From contig JAUMTV010000034.1 in NCBI GenBank assembly GCA_030531025.1, forward strand, positions 1-27,097: a stretch of DNA of 27,097 nucleotides, in the 5' to 3' direction. The position numbers were made by a program, and so were the translations under genes. Below the pieces are notes generated by a model. The model was given only the letters and a program-made list of their open reading frames with translations, made no database searches and was not told the origin of the DNA. Positions 1 through 5,672 of the stretch are shown piece after piece (positions within the stretch are counted from its first letter, which is position 1; every line of letters starts with the position of its first letter). Source of the stretch: Turicibacter sp. (GTDB lineage: Bacteria > Bacillota > Bacilli > MOL361 > Turicibacteraceae).

Positions 1-778
1 TTCCATCAACAGCAATGATTTCTATCTCTTCATTTTTATTAGTAAAACATCCACTCATGCCTCCAACGATAGGATAAGTCCGCTGGCTTTGTTCAGTTGC
101 ATCTAATAAAACAGGATCAACTTTTTTAAAGTCAATTTTCTCTTGCTCAATCCATTGCATTAACTCTTCGATCGTAAGAACGGCGTCAATAAATGGATCC
201 TCCTCTCCTTCAATTTTTTTTGCTAAACAAGGAGCAATAAAGACAACTTTAGTTTCATGGCCATATTTTTGCTTTAATAGGCGTGCATGGACCATTAATG
301 GGGTAATCACTGGAATAAGTGCTGGAATTAACTTAGGAAAATGTTTTTCAATTAATAGATTAACAGACGCACAGCAACTTGTAATAAAACAAGAACCTTG
401 CATTTCATGTTGAGTTCTCTGATAAGCTTTCGTAACAGGTAATGCCCCAACAGCAGTTTCTTCAACATAATGAAAGCCTAGTTTTTTTTATATCCCACAA
501 AGAACTTGGGCTGAAATATCAAACACGCCAAAACAAGTCGGCGCTAAAGAAACCGCAACCTTTTCCCCTCTTTTTAAATAAGACTGAACTTTTTCAAGCT
601 CTGTTTCAATCTTCTTCACATTTTTAGGGCAAGCCTTTAAACAAAGACCACAAGCAATACATCTATCCTCCATAATAATTGCCTGTTCATCTTTAATTTT
701 AATGGACTGAATCGGACATGCTCTCACACACGCATAGCAGTTCTTACAACTTGCTGAGGAAAAATTAATTATGCTCAT
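1..778 (-). pseudogene. [FeFe]-hydrogenase-like protein (sensory type), 5' part of gene, interrupted by in-frame TAA
   Basis: The first 96 codons (778 to 491) encode an N-terminal two-cluster ferredoxin domain with motifs CKNCYACVRACP and CIACGLCLKACP, then the linker EKVAVSLAPTCFGVF that leads into the hydrogenase H-cluster domain. A TAA at 490-488 ends this ORF. The same frame then continues open to the window edge and reads KKLGFHYVEETAVGA, then TSCCASV (the H-cluster L1 motif, TSCCPxW in catalytic enzymes) and FIAPCLAKKIE (the L2 motif). The protein is therefore one gene split by a nonsense codon, not two genes. The variant L1 and L2 motifs resemble sensory or putative group C [FeFe] hydrogenases rather than H2-producing HydA; that assignment is inference from family knowledge. 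The ATG overlaps the end of the upstream ferredoxin-like gene by 14 bases, which suggests translational coupling. The third H-cluster motif would lie beyond the window. A sequencing error at the stop cannot be excluded. Confidence 0.8.
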
Positions 779-1036
779 GTGACTCCTCCTTTAAAGCAAG
801 AGGAAGAATGACTGAATTAAAAATATCATTTATCTGGGTCGGTGAAACACTAATCACTTCATCACTTGGTAGCATTAAAGAAATTGCCTCTGTACAGTGC
901 CCTAAACAAAATGCTGCTTTAAGTTCAATCTTATCTTCAAGAGCAGCCGATTTAATCAGTTGTTGCAATGATTGAATCACCTCATACGACCTTTTAAATG
1001 GCATGAACTTCCCACACATATCTTTATTGATATCAT
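765..1036 (-). pseudogene. [2Fe-2S] thioredoxin-like ferredoxin, frameshifted near its start
   Basis: From ATG 1036, behind AAAAGGGG, the frame reads MISIKICVGSSCHLKG, the usual start of NuoE/HndA-like [2Fe-2S] ferredoxins with the first ligand pair CxxxxC. It then meets TGA at 979-977. The rest of the protein, RSYEVIQSLQQLIK through the second ligand pair CLGHC to a stop at 765, lies in the -1 frame. All four cysteine ligands exist but are split between two frames. The crossover falls at 998-989. One missing base after the AAA codon would restore the family-typical LKGSYEV. The crossover also carries the canonical -1 slippery heptamer T-TTA-AAA, so programmed frameshifting is a less likely alternative. 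The partner gene downstream is the interrupted hydrogenase, and this pairing is common for sensory hydrogenase loci in anaerobic Firmicutes. An ATG at 1019 opens the longer frame but has no obvious ribosome-binding site and would lose two cysteines. Confidence 0.75.
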
Positions 1037-1237
1037 CTCATTTCATCCCCTTTTATGTATAACCCTTTCTTTAAAAGCATATGATTATTTCCCTAATTAT
1101 CATGCCATGAATAAGTTCACATCCAATAAAAAAGCTAGTATCTATATATATAAACAGATAAGTATTCTACATCTAAGGTGGCAAACAAAAATACTGATAT
1201 CCTTTAATTATAAAGGCATCCTATCGTCCGGGGGTCA

Positions 1238-1278
1238 CCTAGCGATTTCTGAAAGAAATCTACTCCTCCTTTGCTAGG
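1238..1278 (-). other. Nested hairpin in the hydrogenase-locus leader
   Basis: An outer stem CCTAGC (1238-1243) with GCTAGG (1273-1278) encloses an inner 7-bp stem GATTTCT (1244-1250) with AGAAATC (1254-1260) and a three-base loop. On the minus strand the outer loop carries AAAGGAGGAG, a Shine-Dalgarno-like string with no nearby start codon. The role is unknown; it may be a structured leader. Confidence 0.45.
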
Positions 1279-1284
1279 GCTTAA

Positions 1285-1321
1285 AAATTTTCTATGAAGA
1301 AAATTTATCTGGACTTATATA
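1285..1321 (-). repeat. Leader element copy 1 (17-base repeat plus hairpin)
   Basis: A stem AAATTTTCT (1285-1293) with AGAAAATTT (1298-1306) runs directly into TTATCTGGACTTATATA (1305-1321). The same 17 bases occur at 14292-14308, again abutting a hairpin. Both copies lie in the same orientation relative to a downstream minus-strand gene set. Confidence 0.6.
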
Positions 1322-1371
1322 ATCATCTTTTAGAATGAAAACTAGCTTTTTATTTTTTGACAAAAACAACT

Positions 1372-1454
1372 CGTTTTCATCGCTTTCGACAGCCGTTTTT
1401 TTAATTTCCCGACACGTTTTTCATCCGCTCTAAAACGACAACTATTTCCCGACA
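1372..1454 (-). repeat. Two imperfect ~42-base tandem repeats
   Basis: On the minus strand, 1454-1415 and 1414-1372 both begin TGTCGGGAAAT, contain a second TGTCG about 15 to 23 bases in, and end in a GCG(G)ATGAAAA(A)CG motif. Units are about 40 and 43 bases. They lie between the vanY-type gene terminator and the hydrogenase-locus leader and could be repeated operators; no regulator is recognised. Confidence 0.55.
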
Positions 1455-1475
1455 TTTTTTACATTTTTAGGGAAT

Positions 1476-1500
1476 TAAAAAAGTGCACAAGGCACTTTCT
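1476..1500 (-). terminator. Terminator of the VanY-type gene
   Basis: Stem AAAGTGC (1480-1486) with GCACTTT (1492-1498) and a 5-base loop. On the minus strand it is followed by TTTTTTAATT. It lies just after the stop codon of the carboxypeptidase gene. Confidence 0.75.
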
Positions 1501-1518
1501 TACTGGGGATAATGCAAC

Positions 1519-3279
1519 TTATAATTCATATTTTTCTTGTTCGCTTAATTCACTGTCTTCTTGGATTGCTTGACTTTTTTCATCGTCAGATTTGTCTTTT
1601 GTATTCGTTGAAGAATCCGACTCATTTGTGTCGTTCTCATCTGAATCTTCTGATTCAGCTTCTGATGAATTCGCTTCACCACTCTCACTTTCTGACTCAC
1701 TTAAATCTGATTCAACTGACCCATCGTTTGAAGACTCTGGATCACTTGCTTCATCAGTCGATTCATTAATTTCTTCTGAACCTTCAGTTAAATCATTGAT
1801 TTCTTCAGAGTCTTCTTGATTTGAAGAATCTGGTCTTGATTGATCACCTTCTACTTGTTCTAATAATCCATAATTTAAAACATAATCTTCTAAAGTCCAG
1901 TCATTTTCATAGATTTCAGTAGCCGCTTCAACTCCTACATAACGAAGATGATAAGGCTCATAACTATAACCAACTTCTTCTTCACGATTCTCAGGATATC
2001 GAATAATAAACCCAAATTCATGGGCGTGCTCTAATACCCATTTCCCTTCTTCTGTTTTAGCAAACTCAATCGATAACTCATTATTAATCGATGGGGTTGT
2101 AATATCAATCGCTAAACCTGTCTGATGTTCACTATGACCTGGACGACTATTGAATTGATCAGCATATTCATAACCAACTTCATAAACATCTTGATTATAA
2201 AGGTTTTTTTGAATCTCATATGAAATATAACCTGTTCTTAATGTTAAGTCATATCCCGCTTCTTTTGCTTTAGCAAAGAATAACTCAGTTGCATCAGCAG
2301 CATCACGACGTAAATAATTAGTATTGACTTGAGAATATTCTGATAGTGGTACATCTACTGGAACAAAGTCAGTTGGTGTATAACTTTCATTTAGTCGATA
2401 ATTTTTATTTACTAAAACAAATAAACTATTTGCATTCGGTGTTTCAACAATATCTTGATAAAAATTCGATTTCACATTTGGATATTTGGCATATTGCAAA
2501 GCATATGTCACTGAGTAATTTTTATCTTGGCTTAATACCTCATCATATAGGGCAAAACTTGACGAATCAAAACTACTCGCCGTCATAAGCTCAAAAGCCT
2601 GATCGGGATTTAATGTCGTTTCCATTAATGACTTCAAATCTGCTAATCCAAATTGATAAAAAAGTTGCTCAACTTGTGAAGATTCAAATCCTTTTTCTTT
2701 AAGATTAGGTAAAATAACCGTTTGATACTCATTAATTGAGGAGATAACTTCTTCAATTTTTAAATAGGGATATCTTTTTTCATAGTTAACGTAACTAAAT
2801 AAACTCATTAAATCATCGCCTGTTTCTTTTGCATAATTTAAGAGTCGATTTAATGTCACTATATCAACAGATTCAACATAAGTATTAAAATCGGCATCTG
2901 AAAACCACAGTTCAATCGTTTCTTCAGTATATCCTTGCTGTAATAATGTTGGGAAAAAAACATGATCTAAAAATGTTGCTAAATAAACAATATCACTTGC
3001 ATCATGATTAGGATAATGTTCTGCTAATGTCACATATGCTTCATAACAGTCATAATTAAAACCGTTAACAGTTAAATAATCAGCAATGTCTTTACTATTT
3101 CGATGATCCGCAATTAAATCTTGAACAAGGTCAGGTTGTTCCTCCATTAGCATTTCAATTAATGCTCGATCATACCCTAGGCGTGTTAAAACCATCTCGT
3201 CACTCATCATATAAGAGTAAAAAAATAATCCTGAGCTTAGTAAAGCTACGACACCGATAGGAACTAATATTTTTTGCAT
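1519..3279 (-). CDS. VanY-type D-alanyl-D-alanine carboxypeptidase (peptidase M15) with N-terminal helical repeats and acidic tail
   Basis: The 586-residue protein begins with an uncleaved-looking signal anchor (residues about 4-24), so the rest should lie outside the membrane. Residues about 285-455 form an M15B/VanY zinc peptidase domain. The SxHxxGxAxD motif gives Zn ligands His385 and Asp392, and EPYHLRYVG gives catalytic Glu441 and Zn ligand His444. Family knowledge predicts removal of the terminal D-Ala of peptidoglycan stem peptides. Between anchor and enzyme lie three diverged helical units (about 33-91, 112-172, 192-268), each opening G-[YF]-x-x-x-x-[IV]-E-type and closing in a YP or HYP. 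Residues from about 480 are Ser/Asp/Glu-rich low complexity, likely disordered. ATG 3279 follows AAAAGGGGTG at 8 bases. Substrate specificity and any vancomycin connection are not supported by context. The neighbours are spore-coat genes, but no clear sporulation promoter precedes it. Confidence 0.88.
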   Translation of the reverse strand: MQKILVPIGVVALLSSGLFFYSYMMSDEMVLTRLGYDRALIEMLMEEQPDLVQDLIADHRNSKDIADYLTVNGFNYDCYEAYVTLAEHYPNHDASDIVYLATFLDHVFFPTLLQQGYTEETIELWFSDADFNTYVESVDIVTLNRLLNYAKETGDDLMSLFSYVNYEKRYPYLKIEEVISSINEYQTVILPNLKEKGFESSQVEQLFYQFGLADLKSLMETTLNPDQAFELMTASSFDSSSFALYDEVLSQDKNYSVTYALQYAKYPNVKSNFYQDIVETPNANSLFVLVNKNYRLNESYTPTDFVPVDVPLSEYSQVNTNYLRRDAADATELFFAKAKEAGYDLTLRTGYISYEIQKNLYNQDVYEVGYEYADQFNSRPGHSEHQTGLAIDITTPSINNELSIEFAKTEEGKWVLEHAHEFGFIIRYPENREEEVGYSYEPYHLRYVGVEAATEIYENDWTLEDYVLNYGLLEQVEGDQSRPDSSNQEDSEEINDLTEGSEEINESTDEASDPESSNDGSVESDLSESESESGEANSSEAESEDSDENDTNESDSSTNTKDKSDDEKSQAIQEDSELSEQEKYEL

Positions 3280-3399
3280 CTAATACGCACCCCTTTTCAT
3301 ATCAGATTTAGTATGTACCATCTTTTTCAAAAATAAACCTAAAATTTAACAATTAAAATTAAGGATTTAAATCTTAATTTTGGGGATTTTAAATAGTCA

Positions 3400-3423
3400 A
3401 CTGTCTAAAAAAGGCATAAATTA
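3400..3423 (+). promoter_or_regulatory. Possible sigma-K -10 element of first coat gene
   Basis: CATAAATTA at 3415-3423 fits the sigma-K -10 consensus CATAnnnTA and lies 24 bases before the start codon. An AC is present at 3400-3401, but at 13 bases the spacing is shorter than the usual 16-17, so the -35 is weak. Confidence 0.4.
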
Positions 3424-3447
3424 GTAGTGTACCTAGGAGGTGAGGAT

Positions 3448-3939
3448 ATGAGTTGTGAATGTAATACACCCACTACAACCAATAACTCAAATGCAAATCG
3501 ATCAGCTAATTGTGTCGCTGATACTGTGAGATTTATAAATCGATTACAGCAAGCCGTCGTTCCAACTGAAATCGGTTGCTCTCGTTGTAACACCCCTATT
3601 TTAGGTGAAACTTCAAAAGCGAATACTCGACCATTTATATTATATCTTCCAAATGGAGAACCATTTAGATTGGCAGTTTTAACAGATAATCCAAGTGAGC
3701 CAATTCCTGTGTTCCGTGTTGAAGATGTGAATGGAAACTGTGCGACATTAAGAGCTTTAGCGACTCGAAGATCATCATGCAATGAAAATTCATCTTCTTT
3801 TGATGAATTTAATTCAATGAGATTTGAAACAGAATTTGTTCCAACACGTACTTGCGTTACTGTTAACTTAAATGATTTCATTGCCATCCAATGTCTTGAT
3901 GATGTGTTCTTAAAATTAGAGGTGTGTGACTGTATTTAA
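3448..3939 (+). CDS. CotY/CotZ-family spore coat protein, paralogue 1
   Basis: A 163-residue protein with 11 cysteines, matching the Bacillus CotY/CotZ family of crosslinked outer coat/crust proteins. Recognisable family features are the N-terminal MSCEC, a C-x-x-C pair (CSRC) before a TRPFILYLPNGEPF block, a GNCATLR block, and the C-terminal TCVTVNLNDFxAIQCLDD. The family forms disulfide-linked, self-assembling layers on the spore surface, made in the mother cell. ATG 3448 is chosen because AGGAGGTGAGG ends 2 to 3 bases upstream with its core at ideal distance; an in-frame GTG at 3427 lies before this site and is rejected. A paralogue follows at 4035 and a CotO-like gene faces it, which supports the assignment. 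The gene has its own terminator, so the two coat genes appear to be separate transcription units. Confidence 0.88.
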   Translation: MSCECNTPTTTNNSNANRSANCVADTVRFINRLQQAVVPTEIGCSRCNTPILGETSKANTRPFILYLPNGEPFRLAVLTDNPSEPIPVFRVEDVNGNCATLRALATRRSSCNENSSSFDEFNSMRFETEFVPTRTCVTVNLNDFIAIQCLDDVFLKLEVCDCI

Positions 3940-3965
3940 AAAGAGGACTTAGTCCTCTTTTTTTT
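3939..3965 (+). terminator. Terminator of first coat gene
   Basis: Stem AAGAGGAC (3941-3948) with GTCCTCTT (3952-3959), loop TTA, followed by a T run to 3965. It starts at the stop codon. Confidence 0.85.
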
Positions 3966-3984
3966 ATTTAGGGAGAATGACTAT

Positions 3985-4011
3985 ACCACGAGAAGTTTAT
4001 TGCATAAACTA
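3985..4011 (+). promoter_or_regulatory. Sigma-K-like promoter of second coat gene
   Basis: AC (3985-3986), a 16-base spacer, then CATAAACTA (4003-4011), fitting AC-N16/17-CATAnnnTA. It lies just after the first coat gene's terminator and 23 bases before the GTG start. Confidence 0.55.
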
Positions 4012-4034
4012 TAGTGAGTAAGGGGGTGAAACGC

Positions 4035-4511
4035 GTGAGTTGTAGTTATCATCATACTATTTATTCTGAAACAAATCCTTCTTGTGTTGAAAAAAAATGT
4101 GTAGCAGAGACCTTAAAACTAATTGATCGATTACAACGTCAAAGTTTATCTAGAGAAACAGAAAACTCATGCCTACGCTGTGATAAACCATTTTTAGGTC
4201 ACCGTTCAACAGCGAATACAAGACCAGTTATTTTATATTTAAAAAATGGCGATCCTTTTGAATTAGCTTATTGTGATGAAAATACCTCTGCTGCTCATGT
4301 TATTTTTAGAGTAGAAGAAGTGAAAGGAAATTGTGCGACTTTAAGAATGTTAATTCCTCTTTGTTCTTCTTGTCATGAATTTGAGTTTTACGATGCTAAC
4401 CATCCAAAATATCGGGTGACCAAAACATGTGTGACAGTTGATTTAAATACATTTAGTGCTGTTCAATGTCTTGATGATGTGGAGTTACCACTAAAAGGTT
4501 GCCTTTATTAA
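4035..4511 (+). CDS. CotY/CotZ-family spore coat protein, paralogue 2
   Basis: A 158-residue protein with 12 cysteines, clearly paralogous to the coat protein at 3448. It shares the CxxC pair (CLRC), TANTRPVILYLKNGDPF, the VKGNCATLR block, and TCVTVDLNTFSAVQCLDD. The central strand-forming core is conserved. The N-terminus differs, being His- and Tyr-containing with Cys3, Cys17 and Cys22, and so do the segments around the extra cysteines. Family knowledge indicates a mother-cell-made crust or outer-coat subunit that crosslinks through disulfides. I chose GTG 4035 because AGGGGGTG ends 6 bases before it; an upstream in-frame GTG at 4014 overlaps the ribosome-binding site and the promoter. The two genes most likely arose by tandem duplication and may be partners, as CotY and CotZ are in Bacillus. 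Confidence 0.87.
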   Translation: MSCSYHHTIYSETNPSCVEKKCVAETLKLIDRLQRQSLSRETENSCLRCDKPFLGHRSTANTRPVILYLKNGDPFELAYCDENTSAAHVIFRVEEVKGNCATLRMLIPLCSSCHEFEFYDANHPKYRVTKTCVTVDLNTFSAVQCLDDVELPLKGCLY

Positions 4512-4517
4512 CAAGTG

Positions 4518-4546
4518 AAAGAAGCCAAATCATTGGCTTCTTTTTT
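4518..4546. terminator. Terminator between convergent coat genes
   Basis: Stem GAAGCCAA (4521-4528) with TTGGCTTC (4533-4540), loop ATCA, extended by AAA/TTT and followed by six T on the plus strand. On the minus strand the T tract is short, so it mainly serves the plus-strand coat gene and perhaps also the CotO-like gene. Confidence 0.8.
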
Positions 4547-5477
4547 ATAAATGTAAAATTCTAATTCCTTCAATTTCTGAAATGGAGATGATCTCTACAT
4601 CATCCATTAAATCATCAATACTGATATGCCAATCATCAAGGACTTCAATCATTCCTGATTTTAAACTTCCATCTTTTTTGACAATTTGAACAATGGGGGC
4701 TCTCATCATAGATGGACGATTGGTTAAATCTCGGATAAATGATAAAACTTCTTGTTGTTTTTCATCAAGCTCAACAGCAGATGCAACATTAACAGAAGTT
4801 ATCTCATTATCTTCATTTAAATTATCGCTATCACTAGGGTCTAAAAATGAAAATTCTTCAAGCTCTTCTGTTTGTACAGCTTCAACATAATTATTTTCAT
4901 CCGTTAATGAATTAGTTAGTATAACATTTTCTTCTTCTCTGTTTGCTGATAAGACTTGCGAGTCATTCTCGATATTTTGATCTATACTTTGCTCCATTGA
5001 AAGTGAATCTATTTGATTGCTCGTCTCTTCTTCAGAAGATGACTGTATTTCATGAACTGTTAAATCTTCAAGTACAGGTATGTCTTCTGATGAAACCACA
5101 ATATCGTCTTGTATCGATGAATTCATTTGCTCCTCTTCAAACAGTAAAGATGAAGGTTGGCTTTCACAATCAACGACAATATTCACCGTTTCATAAGGAC
5201 AACTTTCTTCTACCTCATCTATTTCATCCTCAAATGTGAATGACATTGGTTCAATAACAGGATCTTCTTCAAAGACTTCATGAATGGTAACATTCGATGG
5301 AATTAAGGATTGAAAGTTACTTTCACTAAGCTGATCGAAATTATGAACATAGTTCGATGCAACAATATCTTTTGGTTTGGGTGTAGGTGTTTTAAAAAAA
5401 CTTTGTTCCTGTACAAAACATCCTTTATATGATGTATCCACAAATAAAAGCGGCTCTTTTTCAACTGATTTAGGCAT
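4545..5477 (-). CDS. CotO-like acidic spore coat morphogenetic protein (putative)
   Basis: A 310-residue, strongly acidic protein. The N-terminus contains a Pro/Lys segment (TPTPKPKD), and the middle (about 60-230) is Glu/Asp/Ser-rich and likely disordered. The last 75 residues form a compact, predicted beta-rich domain: a helix EVLSFIRDLTNRP, a strand APIVQIVKKDG, then SGMIEVLDDWHISIDDL and IISISEIEGIRIL. This layout, a long acidic region ending in a small domain of alternating Ile residues, resembles Bacillus CotO, which lies beside cotZ/cotY. Here too it adjoins two CotY/CotZ paralogues and has a sigma-K-like promoter. The identification rests on context and architecture, not on a strong motif. 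ATG 5477 is preceded by GGGAGG at 8 bases; an upstream in-frame ATG at 5504 has no ribosome-binding site and overlaps the promoter region. Confidence 0.6.
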   Translation of the reverse strand: MPKSVEKEPLLFVDTSYKGCFVQEQSFFKTPTPKPKDIVASNYVHNFDQLSESNFQSLIPSNVTIHEVFEEDPVIEPMSFTFEDEIDEVEESCPYETVNIVVDCESQPSSLLFEEEQMNSSIQDDIVVSSEDIPVLEDLTVHEIQSSSEEETSNQIDSLSMEQSIDQNIENDSQVLSANREEENVILTNSLTDENNYVEAVQTEELEEFSFLDPSDSDNLNEDNEITSVNVASAVELDEKQQEVLSFIRDLTNRPSMMRAPIVQIVKKDGSLKSGMIEVLDDWHISIDDLMDDVEIISISEIEGIRILHL

Positions 5478-5508
5478 TCGACTAACCTCCCTTACCTTCG
5501 TCATACTA

Positions 5509-5535
5509 TAATTTATGCAGGCTTAAGTCTTCTGT
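5509..5535 (-). promoter_or_regulatory. Sigma-K-like promoter of CotO-like gene
   Basis: On the minus strand, AC (5535-5534), a 16-base spacer, then CATAAATTA (5517-5509). The -10 is identical to that of the first coat gene. It lies 31 bases before the ATG at 5477, with a GGGAGG ribosome-binding site between. Confidence 0.55.
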
Positions 5536-5613
5536 CACCCTCTGCTTTTTTCTTTTCAGAAGGTGACTTAAAGCTATAAATTTCATTTTATAAAAACATT
5601 TCTTCTCAATCAC

Positions 5614-5642
5614 TTATCAATTCCTCAATTATCTGATAGAAT
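5614..5642 (+). promoter_or_regulatory. Sigma-A-like promoter of SEDS gene
   Basis: TTATCA (5614-5619), 17-base spacer, TAGAAT (5637-5642). The spacing is ideal and the site is close upstream of the gene at 5673. Confidence 0.5.
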
Positions 5643-5672
5643 AAAACTATCCTTATGTGATGGGTGATAAAT

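Larger units (their letters stand above)
1037..1475. other. Gene-free leader region with hairpins and repeats
   Basis: No credible coding frame is present here. Read on the minus strand towards the hydrogenase locus, it holds two imperfect tandem repeats (1454-1372), an element shared with the addBA leader (1321-1285), a nested hairpin (1278-1238), and a small hairpin CCTTTA/TAAAGG (1201-1216). I found no clear sigma-A promoter. The density of inverted repeats suggests a structured 5' leader or a non-coding RNA, but I recognise no known riboswitch class. Confidence 0.5.

Noticed and set aside
488..490. Recoding (selenocysteine or pyrrolysine) at the hydrogenase stop
   Set aside because: The codon is TAA, whereas selenocysteine uses TGA and pyrrolysine TAG. 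A nonsense mutation or sequence error is simpler.
482..490. Homopolymer frameshift in the hydrogenase gene
   Set aside because: The frame is the same before and after the A8 tract (TAA-AAA-AAA-CTA), so a single indel does not explain the stop.
972..1277. Plus-strand ORF of about 100 codons spanning the hydrogenase-locus leader
   Set aside because: It starts inside the ferredoxin-like gene on the other strand, has no ribosome-binding site and covers the hairpin region; composition is not protein-like.
1372..1454. CRISPR-like array
   Set aside because: Only two imperfect units without unique uniform spacers, and no cas genes in the window.
1592..1819. Plus-strand Ser-rich ORF opposite the carboxypeptidase tail
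   Set aside because: It is the antisense reading of the Ser/Asp/Glu-rich tail; no ribosome-binding site and no independent sequence signature.
5520..5575. Imperfect inverted repeat between the CotO-like gene and SEDS promoters (GTCACC/GGTGAC)
   Set aside because: The arms are interrupted and the loop is over 20 bases; there is no T run, so I could not support a terminator or operator call.
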